DNA of 16,931 nt from Micrococcales bacterium UBA3913 (GCA_002391425.1 DGEZ01000071.1:1-16931); one strand, 5' to 3'. Numbered from the stretch's first letter, positions 7,470 through 15,634 are shown. The notes: a model not told the origin generated them from the sequence alone. Numbers and translations: made by a program.

Positions 7470-8293
7470 CAGCGTTCCCCTTCGGCGTCGTGCACCTGCT
7501 GCCAGACTTTCAGCGCGGCGACGGTGGATACGACGTCGTGCACCCGCACGCCCCATCCCCCGCAGCTGGCCACATGGTAGGACACCGCGGCCGTGGCCGC
7601 GTCTCTCGCCGCGAGGTCATGCTCGGACAGCCCCGTGCCTCCGGTGAGGGTGGCGAGGAAGCGTTTCCGGCTCACCCCGATCAGGACGGGGAGGCCGGAG
7701 TCCACGAACGCGTCCAGGTTGCGTAGCAGCGCCCAGTTGTGCGCTGCCGTCTTGCTGAACCCGATGCCCGGGTCGAGGATGATCCGGTCACGGCTCACCC
7801 CCGCGTCGAGGGCGGCAGCCACGCGCTCGTCGAGGTGTTGGCGTACCTCTGCCACCGGGTCCGTGTACTCGGTGGCGTCGGCCGCAGGCAGGAACCCCCT
7901 CCAGTGCATGAGCACGAGGAACGCCCCCGTTTCGGCGGCCACCGGGAGCATCTCCGGGTCGGCGAGGCCACCAGAGACGTCGTTGATGATCTTCGCTCCG
8001 GCTGCAACGCTTGCCTGCGCGGTCGAGGCATTCACCGTGTCCACACTCACGACGGCGCCGCAGTCGCTGAGCTCACGAATCACCCCAAGTACGCGCCGCT
8101 GCTCCTCGGCGGGGCTGACCCGCTGCGCACCGGGGCGGGTCGACTCGCCCCCGACGTCAATGATGTCGGCGCCCGCATCCCGGAGTTCCCTGCCATGCGC
8201 GATGGCGCGGTCCTCATCCAGCCAACGGCCGCCATCGCTGAACGAGTCTGGGGTGACGTTGAGGATTCCCATCACCTGAACGGGGGCGCTCAC
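7469..8293 (-). CDS. folP: Dihydropteroate synthase
   Basis: FolP condenses 6-hydroxymethyl-dihydropterin pyrophosphate with p-aminobenzoate to dihydropteroate; it is the sulfonamide target. The 274-residue TIM barrel has all landmarks: VMGILNVTPDSFSDGG (7-22), GADIIDVGGESTRPG (41-55), IINDVSGG, LILDPGIGFSK and LIGVSRKRFL. The start is GTG 8293, overlapping the folE stop (GTGA) and followed directly by the first barrel strand; an open frame reaching 8605 lies within folE and is not family-like. Its stop is shared with the folB start. No resistance-type insertion was noticed around the first loop. Confidence 0.97.
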   Translation of the reverse strand: MSAPVQVMGILNVTPDSFSDGGRWLDEDRAIAHGRELRDAGADIIDVGGESTRPGAQRVSPAEEQRRVLGVIRELSDCGAVVSVDTVNASTAQASVAAGAKIINDVSGGLADPEMLPVAAETGAFLVLMHWRGFLPAADATEYTDPVAEVRQHLDERVAAALDAGVSRDRIILDPGIGFSKTAAHNWALLRNLDAFVDSGLPVLIGVSRKRFLATLTGGTGLSEHDLAARDAATAAVSYHVASCGGWGVRVHDVVSTVAALKVWQQVHDAEGER

Positions 8294-8877
8294 TGCTGCC
8301 CCCCGTCGAGTCCGGACTCCACCTGGCATAGTGCGAGCGCCTCGGCGCGTTGCTGCGGGTCGCTCAGCTCCCCGCTGGCCGAGACGGTGACCACCCGGGC
8401 ATCCGGCTGTGTTCCGCCGCGTAGCGTGACGCAGGTGTGTGTGCATTCGAGTACCGCGAGCGCGCCGCGGGGTGACGCCGCCTGGGTGAGGGCAGACACG
8501 ATGTCCGCGGTGAGGGTCTCCTGCACCTGGGGTCTGCTGGCGAGCACCTCGACAAGCTGGGGGATGTGGCTCAACCCGATGATGTCGGCACCCGGCAGGT
8601 AGCACACATGTGCGAGACCGGTGAACGGCAACAGGTGGTGCTCACAGATCGAGTGCACCCGGATGTTGCGCACCACCACCAGGTCGTTGTGTTCCGCCGG
8701 GAACAGCTCCCCGAGCGCATCCCGCGGGTCGGCGCCCACCCCGGCGAACAATTCCTCGCAGGCGGCGGCGACCCGCTCCGGCGTCCGTCTCAGGCCCTCC
8801 CGGTTGGGATCTTCGCCGATAGCGACGAGAAACTCGCGCACCGCGGCCTCGAGTCTGCGTCGATCTACTCCGGCCAC
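8290..8877 (-). CDS. folE: GTP cyclohydrolase I
   Basis: FolE converts GTP to dihydroneopterin triphosphate, the entry step of folate synthesis, as a cytoplasmic zinc enzyme. From GTG 8877 it has 195 residues. Zinc ligands are visible as C78 and H81 (SICEHHLLPF) and C149 (ECTHTCVTLRGG), with the catalytic His pair at H80 and H147. The substrate-binding GLSHIPQLVE follows at 101-110. GTG 8877 lies 10 bases after the ftsH stop behind a purine-rich GGAGAGTGAG stretch. An upstream ATG pair at 8955/8952 would add 26 Arg-rich residues overlapping ftsH with only AAGG right against the codon; I judge it less likely. Overlaps folP by 4 bases. Confidence 0.95.
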   Translation of the reverse strand: MAGVDRRRLEAAVREFLVAIGEDPNREGLRRTPERVAAACEELFAGVGADPRDALGELFPAEHNDLVVVRNIRVHSICEHHLLPFTGLAHVCYLPGADIIGLSHIPQLVEVLASRPQVQETLTADIVSALTQAASPRGALAVLECTHTCVTLRGGTQPDARVVTVSASGELSDPQQRAEALALCQVESGLDGGQQ

Positions 8878-8887
8878 CGTGCTCGTC

Positions 8888-10864
<1,977 letters not shown>

Positions 10865-10933
10865 TGGCTGTCAGGCGGTCGGCCTGGCCTTCCTCACTCG
10901 TCTCAATGGGTGCGCGGTGCTCGCGCAAGTAAC

Positions 10934-10955
10934 ACACTAGGTTACCGGACACTAG
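10934..10955 (-). promoter_or_regulatory. Possible ftsH promoter region with direct repeat
   Basis: The 143-base gap between hpt and ftsH contains two copies of CTAGTGT (minus strand; 10934-10940 and 10949-10955) with GGTAACCTAG between them. TAGTGT (10949-10954) fits TANNNT, and TTGCTG lies 19 bases upstream of it. The repeat could be a promoter with an overlapping binding site. Weak evidence, by eye only. Confidence 0.25.
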
Positions 10956-11007
10956 CAGGGCAGTCCTGTGAATCAGCAAATAGCGCCATGCACGCGCGCT
11001 GAATCGG

Positions 11008-11562
11008 TCAGCGTTCGTATACGTGGGGGGCCAGGATACCGATCCCCTGCAGATTCCGGTACTTCTCCGCGTAGTCGAGGCCGTAGCCGACGACGAACTC
11101 GTTGGGGATGTCGAACCCGACGTAGCTGACGTCGATGTCCACCTTCGCGGCCTCCGGCTTGCGCAGCATGGTGCACACCTTCAACGATGCGGGACCGCGC
11201 GAGCCCAGGTTCGCGATGAGCCAAGACAAGGTCAGCCCCGAGTCGATGATGTCCTCGACAATGAGCACATTCCTGCCGTGCAGATCGGCGTCCAGGTCTT
11301 TCAGGATTCGCACCACCCCGGAGGATTTCGTGCCCGACCCGTAGGAGGACACCGCCATCCAGTCCATCGTCACCGGCAGGTGAAGCTCCCGGGCGAGGTC
11401 CGCCATCACCATGACGGCCCCCTTGAGCACGCCGACGAGAAGCAGTTCCTGACCCTCGTAGTCTTTCTCAATCTGCCGGGCCAACTCCGCTGTGCGGGCG
11501 GCCAGCTGCTCCTTCGTGAGCAGCACCTCGGTCAGGTCGTCCGCGATGTCACTGAGCTCCAT
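11008..11562 (-). CDS. hpt: Hypoxanthine phosphoribosyltransferase
   Basis: Hpt salvages hypoxanthine and usually guanine with PRPP to form IMP and GMP. The 184-residue length is normal. The PRPP-binding signature VLIVEDIIDSGLT (99-111) includes the acidic pair E103-D104 and the catalytic-base candidate D107. The flexible-loop SSYGSGTKSSG (72-82), the LKGAV turn (47-51) and the VGFDIPNEFVVGYGLDY C-terminal segment are all standard. ATG 11562 has GAGGAGAC immediately upstream; tilS ends 6 bases earlier, so the two are co-transcribed. The tilS-hpt-ftsH order is conserved in many bacteria, which supports the assignment. Confidence 0.97.
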   Translation of the reverse strand: MELSDIADDLTEVLLTKEQLAARTAELARQIEKDYEGQELLLVGVLKGAVMVMADLARELHLPVTMDWMAVSSYGSGTKSSGVVRILKDLDADLHGRNVLIVEDIIDSGLTLSWLIANLGSRGPASLKVCTMLRKPEAAKVDIDVSYVGFDIPNEFVVGYGLDYAEKYRNLQGIGILAPHVYER

Positions 11563-11568
11563 GTCTCC

Positions 11569-12591
11569 TCATCCGTCGATGTCACTCGGGGCGCGCAGAA
11601 AACGAATCCGCACATGCGCGCGTTCCACTTTAGTACCCGGCAGGTCGCATGCTGTCGGCGCGTTCGAGACGAGGACGAGCCGGTCGAGCTCGTCGACGTG
11701 CCGGCGGGTGAGGGATGCGCCGCTGCATTCGCGCACCGCGAGCAGGTAGATGCGGTGTCGTATCGCGGCGGGCAGCGCCGCCAGCTCGCGGCGGTCTGCG
11801 GTGATCTCCCCGGTGGCGTCGACGCGTTCGGTGACCTTCCGGTACGCCCGCTCGGCGCTCTCGGCGATGAAGTCGGCGTCCTCGGCGAGTTGGTGGGCTG
11901 ATCGGCTCAGTGCGGCGGACACCCCGGGGCCGAGCTCTTTCTCCAGGTAGGGCATCACGTTGGTGCGGATGCGGGAGCGCGTGAACCGAGGGTCCGTGTT
12001 CTGCGGGTCCTGCCAGGGTGTGAGTCCTTGCGCGGCGCAGGAGGCGACCGTGTCGGACCGGGGGATGCTCAGCAGCGGGCGCAGCAGCGTCACACCGTCG
12101 CGCAGGCTCGACTCGCGCATCCCCGCCAGACTGGTGGTGCCGGAGCCGCGAACCAGGCCGAGGAGCACGCTTTCGGCCTGGTCGTCGCGGGTGTGTCCGA
12201 GCAGGATGCCCGCGGCGCCTTCCTCGCGGGCGGCCTCCACGAGCGCCCGGTACCGCTGGTCGCGGGCCGCAGCCTCCGGTCCTGCCCCGTTGCGCGGCAC
12301 CTCGACGCGGCGAATCTGCGCCGGAAGCCCAAGCTTCTGCACCGCGACGGCGGCCTGATCTGCCACGGCCGCCGACCCCGGCTGCAGCCCATGATCGACG
12401 ATGACGGCGATGGGGTCGATGTCTGCATGCCTGCTTACGAAGGCCGCCGCCGCGGCCAGCGCGAGAGAGTCCGGCCCTCCGGAGGTGGCTACCAGGAGTC
12501 GCCCGCGGATGCCTGCCCGCTGCAGGCATCCGGTGACGGCGGTGCGGATGCGCGCGCTGGACGGGTCGAGCCGCGATCTATGTCCCGTCAT
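11569..12591 (-). CDS. tilS: tRNA(Ile)-lysidine synthetase
   Basis: TilS attaches lysine to C34 of the CAU-anticodon tRNA-Ile, switching its identity from Met to Ile. The 340-residue protein has the PP-loop SGGPDS (37-42) and the family features VDHGLQPGS, LGHTRDDQAES and TRSRIRTNVMPYLE. A shorter C-terminal domain resembles actinobacterial TilS. ATG 12591 is preferred because AGAGGA lies 6 bases upstream; a GTG at 12618 would add nine residues without a better site. It diverges from ppa across about 130 bases and leads the minus-strand train with hpt 6 bases behind. Confidence 0.94.
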   Translation of the reverse strand: MTGHRSRLDPSSARIRTAVTGCLQRAGIRGRLLVATSGGPDSLALAAAAAFVSRHADIDPIAVIVDHGLQPGSAAVADQAAVAVQKLGLPAQIRRVEVPRNGAGPEAAARDQRYRALVEAAREEGAAGILLGHTRDDQAESVLLGLVRGSGTTSLAGMRESSLRDGVTLLRPLLSIPRSDTVASCAAQGLTPWQDPQNTDPRFTRSRIRTNVMPYLEKELGPGVSAALSRSAHQLAEDADFIAESAERAYRKVTERVDATGEITADRRELAALPAAIRHRIYLLAVRECSGASLTRRHVDELDRLVLVSNAPTACDLPGTKVERAHVRIRFLRAPSDIDG

Positions 12592-12638
12592 CTGGTTTCC
12601 TCTGCTCTGGGGCTTCACCCCTGAGATGCACTAACGTG

Positions 12639-12663
12639 GGTGTCATGTGGTGAGGTTGACACC
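12639..12663. promoter_or_regulatory. Inverted repeat in the tilS/ppa divergent spacer
   Basis: GGTGTCA (12639-12645) and TGACACC (12657-12663) are perfect 7-bp inverted arms 11 bases apart. The right arm overlaps TTGACA (12656-12661), an ideal -35 hexamer for ppa, although no good -10 follows at 16-18 bp. This could be an operator or activator site serving one or both divergent genes. Confidence 0.35.
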
Positions 12664-12677
12664 GCTTTTCCATCTTC

Positions 12678-12700
12678 GCACTGCCGAGTGGCGGTAGTGC
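12678..12700 (+). other. Leader hairpin ahead of ppa
   Basis: GCACTGCCG (12678-12686) can pair with CGGTAGTGC (12692-12700) as a 9-bp stem with one G-U pair and a 5-base loop. It ends 8 bases before the AAGGAG ribosome site, so it may tune ppa translation or mRNA stability. Structure predicted by eye. Confidence 0.35.
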
Positions 12701-12722
12701 CCATCCTGAAGGAGTGAAGCTC

Positions 12723-13208
12723 ATGGCGACATATGACGCCATCATCGAGATCCCTGCGGGTTCGCGCAACAAGTACGAGGTCGATCACGAGACGGGCCGG
12801 GTGGTGCTTGATCGCGTTCTGTTCACGAACTTCGTCTACCCGGCCGACTACGGTTTCTTCGTCGATACCCTGGGGCTTGACGGCGACCCGCTGGACGTCC
12901 TGGTCCTGCTGGAATACCCGGTGTTCCCCGGCGTGGGCGTGACGGTGCGCCCGGTGGGACTGCTGCACATGTCCGATGAGGCTGGCGGCGACGACAAGGT
13001 GATTGCTGTGCTGGATGACAAGCGCTGGGATCACATCGCGGATATCGCGGATGTTCCGCAGGAGACGCGCGACCGCATCCAGCACTTCTTCGAGCACTAC
13101 AAGGACCTCGAGCCCGGCAAGTGGGTCAAGGTGGATGCGTGGGGTGACGCCGCAGAGGCGGAGGCCGAGATTCAGGCTTCGATCGCCCGTTTCCAGAACG
13201 CGAAGTAG
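12723..13208 (+). CDS. ppa: Inorganic pyrophosphatase
   Basis: The enzyme hydrolyses pyrophosphate from nucleotide and tRNA-charging reactions to phosphate, pulling those reactions forward. It is a 161-residue soluble family I PPase. N-terminal MATYDAIIEIPAGSRNKYE contributes the active-site Lys and Glu; VYPADYGFF and the metal-binding DGDPLDV (the PPase signature) follow, and DDKRWDHI matches the family. ATG 12723 has AAGGAG 8 bases upstream; a GTG at 12714 falls inside the ribosome site and is not the start. It diverges from tilS and ends at a strong hairpin shared with the M23 peptidase gene. Confidence 0.97.
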   Translation: MATYDAIIEIPAGSRNKYEVDHETGRVVLDRVLFTNFVYPADYGFFVDTLGLDGDPLDVLVLLEYPVFPGVGVTVRPVGLLHMSDEAGGDDKVIAVLDDKRWDHIADIADVPQETRDRIQHFFEHYKDLEPGKWVKVDAWGDAAEAEAEIQASIARFQNAK

Positions 13209-13231
13209 TTTCACTTTTCGCGAGAGAGCGC

Positions 13232-13264
13232 AAAGGGGGTCAGCCACAGTGGCTGACCCCCTTT
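13232..13264. terminator. Bidirectional intrinsic terminator between ppa and the M23 peptidase gene
   Basis: GGGGGTCAGCCAC (13235-13247) and its exact complement (13249-13261) form an almost perfect palindrome, flanked by AAA on the left and TTT on the right. It works equally on both strands and lies 24 bases after the ppa stop, between convergent genes. Confidence 0.8.
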
Positions 13265-13315
13265 CTCATGCACGGCGTGCGCCTAGTTTTTACCGGCACC
13301 AGGCCTGAGCGCCGA

Positions 13316-14710
13316 TCACCCGCTGCCCAGGCTCACGCCACGGCTGGAGAAGAACGTTACCGGGTTCACGGTGTTTGAGCTGGCACCCCAATACGAGAGC
13401 GACCATCCGCTCAGCCCCTGGTAAACGGTCAGGTGCAGGTGGCAACCGGTCGACTGTCCGGTTGCGCCCATGTCTGCGATGTACTGGCCCTTGCTGACGC
13501 TCTGTCCCTTTGACACGTACATCGCCTGCATGTGCGCATATTCGATGTAGACGCCGTTACCGTAGCTGATGACGATATCCATTGCCCCATACGGTTCGTA
13601 CCCGGCATACACGACGGTGCCGCTGGAGACCGAGTAGATGGGGGTCCCGCACTTGTTGGCGATATCGCTGCCGTTGTGGAAGCCGTTCGTCGTGTAGATC
13701 CCGCGATAATCATAGCCGGAGGATATGTACCCGTAGGTGGGCGTCACCCAGGAGCCGGAGCTCGTCGGCGCGGTGGTTCCCGACGATGAGCCGGACGAGC
13801 TGGAACCTGAGGAACTGGATCCGGAGGAACTGGACCCGGAGGAACTGGAGTTGTTGGCGGCTGCAGCAGCAGCAGCAGCGGCCTCCTCTTCCTCCTTCTT
13901 CTTCTTCGCGGCGGCTTCGGCCGCAGCCTTCTTCTTGCGCGCAGCCTCTTCCTCTTTCTCCTTCTTGATGCCTTCTTCACGCTCCGCGATCAGCTCGGCG
14001 GTGGTGTCCTCCAGGCTGGCAAGTTGCTCGTAGAGCCGGTCTTCGTTCTCCTCCTGCTCCTCCAGAGCCGCCTGGGCGGTCTCTTGCGCGGCGACCGCTT
14101 GGTCGTAGAGGTCCTTCGCCTGCGCTTCGAGCTCGACCAGTTCGTCTGCTGCCACCTGAGCATCGCGTGCGAGGCTGTCGGCGAGGTTCGCGTCGCTGAT
14201 CGCGTCCTGGTAGATCTGGTAATTCGTGTCGGTGATCTTGCCGAGTGCGCTGAGTTTGTACAGGAGGTCCTGAGCTTCGCTGCCTCCGAAGAGCAGCAGC
14301 TGCAGGCTCATATCTGTGCCATTCGTGCGGTACATCTGCGCGATCAGAGCTCCGGCACGTTTACGTGACTCTTCCGCCTGGGTGTTGGCGGACTCCGCTT
14401 GGGCAGAGAGTTGTTGATACTCGGTGAGCCCATCGGAATACGCGTTGAGGGCATCGTTGTACTCGGTGAGCTTCTCGTCGGCATCCGCCTGCGCAGCGAG
14501 GTAATCGTCCGTGAGTGCACTGATGAGGTTCGTAACGTTCTCGATCTCGGCCTGTTTGGCCGACTCATCCTCTTTGGCCTCTTCGATCTCATCCCACGAG
14601 GGGTACTTGCTCTCCGCGAGAGCGGGGGGCGCATAGGCGAGGATGCTGCCGACGAGCCCGACGAGGGCCCCTATCGCCAGCAGGCGTGAACGCAAGGAGG
14701 GATGCTCCAC
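13316..14710 (-). CDS. Secreted coiled-coil M23 (LytM) peptidoglycan peptidase
   Basis: This 464-residue exported protein probably cuts peptidoglycan cross-links or activates such enzymes at the cell wall. A signal peptide with hydrophobic core (10-26) ends at ALA (30-32). Residues about 38-285 are long coiled coils, ending in a Lys/Glu/Ala-rich charged helix and a poly-Ala run. A Ser/Gly linker of GSSSS units (about 286-312) leads to the M23 domain (about 330-450). The metal/catalytic set is complete: H345 and D349 (HNGSD), H393 (YAHM), H424 and H426 (HLH). That suggests an active enzyme rather than an EnvC-like dead activator. GTG 14710 has GAGG 9 bases upstream. Three 9-bp GTCAC repeats upstream point to MtrA control. 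Gene name not assigned. Confidence 0.93.
   Translation of the reverse strand: MEHPSLRSRLLAIGALVGLVGSILAYAPPALAESKYPSWDEIEEAKEDESAKQAEIENVTNLISALTDDYLAAQADADEKLTEYNDALNAYSDGLTEYQQLSAQAESANTQAEESRKRAGALIAQMYRTNGTDMSLQLLLFGGSEAQDLLYKLSALGKITDTNYQIYQDAISDANLADSLARDAQVAADELVELEAQAKDLYDQAVAAQETAQAALEEQEENEDRLYEQLASLEDTTAELIAEREEGIKKEKEEEAARKKKAAAEAAAKKKKEEEEAAAAAAAAANNSSSSGSSSSGSSSSGSSSSGSSSGTTAPTSSGSWVTPTYGYISSGYDYRGIYTTNGFHNGSDIANKCGTPIYSVSSGTVVYAGYEPYGAMDIVISYGNGVYIEYAHMQAMYVSKGQSVSKGQYIADMGATGQSTGCHLHLTVYQGLSGWSLSYWGASSNTVNPVTFFSSRGVSLGSG
13801..13845 (-). repeat. 15-bp tandem repeats encoding the GSSSS linker
   Basis: Three 15-base units (13801, 13816, 13831), each resembling TGGAYCCGGAGGAAC on the plus strand, encode Gly-Ser repeats of the M23 protein's linker. 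A degenerate fourth unit precedes them. Next to it is a (GCA)n-like run (13861-13879) encoding poly-Ala. Both can change length in frame by slippage. Confidence 0.7.
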
Positions 14711-14793
14711 GTTTTCTTTCCTCTCGTTGCCCCGTGTCGATGGTCTCCTAGGTCGCCCCTGTTTGCGCGCATCAGAGGCGGCGTGTCCGCCAA

Positions 14794-14816
14794 GTCACAC
14801 TTGTCACACCAGTCAC
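14794..14816. promoter_or_regulatory. Three tandem GTCAC repeats, MtrA-like box
   Basis: GTCAC occurs at 14794, 14803 and 14812, exactly 9 bases apart, with 4-base spacers. MtrA, the actinobacterial cell-wall response regulator, is known to bind direct repeats of GTCAC/GTAAC-type half-sites with this period. The array lies 84-106 bases upstream of the M23 peptidase start. A CATAGT (minus strand, 14814-14819) overlapping the last repeat might be the -10 box. Confidence 0.5.
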
Positions 14817-14872
14817 TATGGTTTCACGTTTTGCCGGATAACTTCTAGCGCTGTCGAGATTTCTCTCTGACT

Positions 14873-14902
14873 TTGCAGTTTTGCACCTTCTCCCTTTATG
14901 CT
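14873..14902 (+). promoter_or_regulatory. Candidate promoter of the tRNA cluster
   Basis: TTGCAG (14873-14878) and TATGCT (14897-14902) are 18 bases apart. The implied start near 14909 lies about 45 bases before tRNA-Glu. The -10 fits TANNNT; the -35 keeps TTG only. Confidence 0.4.
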
Positions 14903-14953
14903 TGATCGTCGGTACCACTGAGTTGGAGCGGATTCCGTTCCCTCCGGCACTTT

Positions 14954-15026
14954 GGCCCCATCGTCTAGTGGCCTAGGACACCGCCCTTTCACGGCGGTAA
15001 CACGGGTTCGAATCCCGTTGGGGTCA
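14954..15026 (+). tRNA. tRNA-Glu (anticodon UUC)
   Basis: This is a 73-base cloverleaf. Acceptor GGCCCCA pairs with TGGGGTC (one G-U), the anticodon stem is CCGCC/GGCGG with loop CTTTCAC (anticodon TTC), and the T-arm is ACGGG-TTCGAAT-CCCGT. CCA is not encoded. First gene of the Glu-Asp-Phe cluster. Confidence 0.96.
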
Positions 15027-15055
15027 CGGACTGTGGAAGTCTGTATGTGGTGTCT

Positions 15056-15129
15056 GGCCCTGTAGCGCAGTTGGTTAGCGCGCCGCCCTGTCACGGCGGA
15101 GGTCGCGGGTTCAAGTCCCGTCAGGGTCG
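15056..15129 (+). tRNA. tRNA-Asp (anticodon GUC)
   Basis: This is a 74-base cloverleaf. Acceptor GGCCCTG pairs with CAGGGTC, the anticodon stem is CCGCC/GGCGG with loop CTGTCAC (anticodon GTC), and the T-loop is TTCAAGT. The discriminator is G, as expected for Asp. CCA is not encoded. It lies 29 bases after tRNA-Glu. Confidence 0.96.
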
Positions 15130-15140
15130 CTTCAGCAGGA

Positions 15141-15173
15141 AGCCCTACCGCTTCGCGGCGGCGGGGCTTTTTT
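15141..15173 (+). terminator. Intrinsic terminator after tRNA-Asp
   Basis: AGCCC (15141-15145) pairs with GGGCT (15164-15168) and an inner CCGC-TTC-GCGG hairpin caps the structure, followed by six T (15168-15173). An asymmetric internal loop separates the two stems. It stands between tRNA-Asp and tRNA-Phe. Confidence 0.6.
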
Positions 15174-15178
15174 CTGAA

Positions 15179-15199
15179 CGACGGGGATGCTCCCCGTCG
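15179..15199. other. Perfect hairpin abutting tRNA-Phe
   Basis: CGACGGGGA (15179-15187), a TGC loop and TCCCCGTCG (15191-15199) form a perfect 9-bp stem ending 1 base before the mature tRNA-Phe 5' end. It may be a second terminator-like element, or a precursor structure affecting RNase P processing. Confidence 0.5.
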
Positions 15200-15200
15200 C

Positions 15201-15276
15201 GGCTCTGTAGCTCAGTTGGTAGAGCGTTCGACTGAAAATCGAGAGGTCACCGGATCGACGCCGGTCGGAGCCACCA
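15201..15276 (+). tRNA. tRNA-Phe (anticodon GAA), with an unusual T-loop
   Basis: Acceptor GGCTCTG pairs with CGGAGCC (one U-G), D-arm GCTC/GAGC, anticodon loop CTGAAAA (anticodon GAA), T-stem ACCGG/CCGGT. CCA is encoded (15274-15276). The T-loop reads ATCGACG: the nearly universal T at position 54 is A. Otherwise the cloverleaf is intact, so the gene is probably functional or only recently mutated. It marks the boundary to the lower-G+C stretch. Confidence 0.92.
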
Positions 15277-15279
15277 CCC

Positions 15280-15308
15280 AACTCCCTAGCAAAACACTAG
15301 AGAGTTTT
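15280..15308 (+). terminator. Intrinsic terminator after tRNA-Phe
   Basis: AACTC (15280-15284) pairs with GAGTT (15302-15306) and CTAG (15286-15289) with CTAG (15297-15300), with one C-A mismatch, a 7-base loop and a short T-run (15305-15308). Confidence 0.6.
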
Positions 15309-15337
15309 CCTTCATACGTACGCTCTAGGCTCCGTGC

Positions 15338-15358
15338 ACTGTAGCCCAGACTGTAGCC
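15338..15358 (+). repeat. Direct repeat of ACTGTAGCC downstream of tRNA-Phe
   Basis: ACTGTAGCC occurs at 15338-15346 and 15350-15358, period 12. The core TGTAGC recurs in the palindrome at 15615-15634. Possible regulator or integrase arm-type sites. The stretch 15309-15390 shows no gene. Confidence 0.4.
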
Positions 15359-15390
15359 TAAGCTGCTGTGCAGATGCTCGCTATTCCAGG

Positions 15391-15549
15391 ATGCTGAAGA
15401 TTTGCGGGCACTTGATGCCGAAAGTTCAGCGTGAGGCTATGGAAGCCTTCGAAGCATATAGGGCTTGGCCCGGCCGGGAGGCTCCTATAGCTCACGTTCA
15501 TAATTTCGATTGGGTTGGTGATGAACTGTTTGTGTGCGCGAGGGGATGA
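15391..15549 (+). CDS. Small hypothetical protein, possibly a remnant
   Basis: A short open frame of 52 residues from ATG 15391, or 44 from ATG 15415. Its C-terminal part (EAFEAYRAWPGREAPIAHVHNFDWVGDELFVCARG region, split: EAFEAYRAWPG, then HVHNFDWVGDELFV) reads like a folded small protein with mixed polar and aromatic residues. I do not recognise a family. No convincing ribosome site precedes either start; an AGG touches the ATG at 15391. It lies in the lower-G+C stretch after tRNA-Phe and could be a real accessory gene, the tail of a truncated gene, or chance. Confidence 0.3.
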   Translation: MLKICGHLMPKVQREAMEAFEAYRAWPGREAPIAHVHNFDWVGDELFVCARG

Positions 15550-15580
15550 AGGGGCAACCGTTTACCCCTGTCGCCGTAAC

Positions 15581-15599
15581 CTGTCACTGACAGTGACAG
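15581..15599. promoter_or_regulatory. Palindromic operator 1 of the two-gene module
   Basis: CTGTCACT (15581-15588), GAC, AGTGACAG (15592-15599): perfect 8-bp inverted arms with a 3-base centre. It covers the expected -35 zone of the promoter whose -10 is at 15605-15610, a typical place for repression. Confidence 0.6.
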
Positions 15600-15604
15600 C
15601 GCGC

Positions 15605-15610
15605 TAAGAT
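15605..15610 (+). promoter_or_regulatory. Probable -10 box of the two-gene module
   Basis: TAAGAT matches 5 of 6 of TATAAT and lies 51 bases before the ATG at 15661, between two perfect palindromes. TGTCAC (15582-15587) at 17-bp spacing is the best -35, and it is a poor one. Confidence 0.5.
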
Positions 15611-15614
15611 AGTA

Positions 15615-15634
15615 GCTGTAGCAACCGCTACAGC
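15615..15634. promoter_or_regulatory. Palindromic operator 2 of the two-gene module
   Basis: GCTGTAGC (15615-15622), AACC, GCTACAGC (15627-15634): perfect 8-bp inverted arms with a 4-base centre, overlapping the expected transcription start. Its TGTAGC half-site also occurs twice at 15340 and 15352. In RNA it could also form a leader hairpin. Confidence 0.6.

Noticed and set aside
12615..13247. A 210-codon minus-strand open frame opposite ppa
   Set aside because: ppa on the plus strand has the full family signature; the opposite frame is its mirror and runs through the promoter region of tilS.
13786..13880. Possible CRISPR-like short repeats
   Set aside because: The 15-bp units are contiguous, without spacers, and encode a Gly/Ser linker in frame.
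13737..14033. Plus-strand open frame rich in Glu, Ala and Phe opposite the M23 linker
   Set aside because: Low-complexity mirror of the coiled-coil and linker repeats.
15047..15235. A small plus-strand open frame across the tRNA genes
   Set aside because: It is made of tRNA-Asp and tRNA-Phe sequence; the apparent protein (VAQLVSAPPCHGGGRGFKS-like) is a well-known false translation of tRNA genes.
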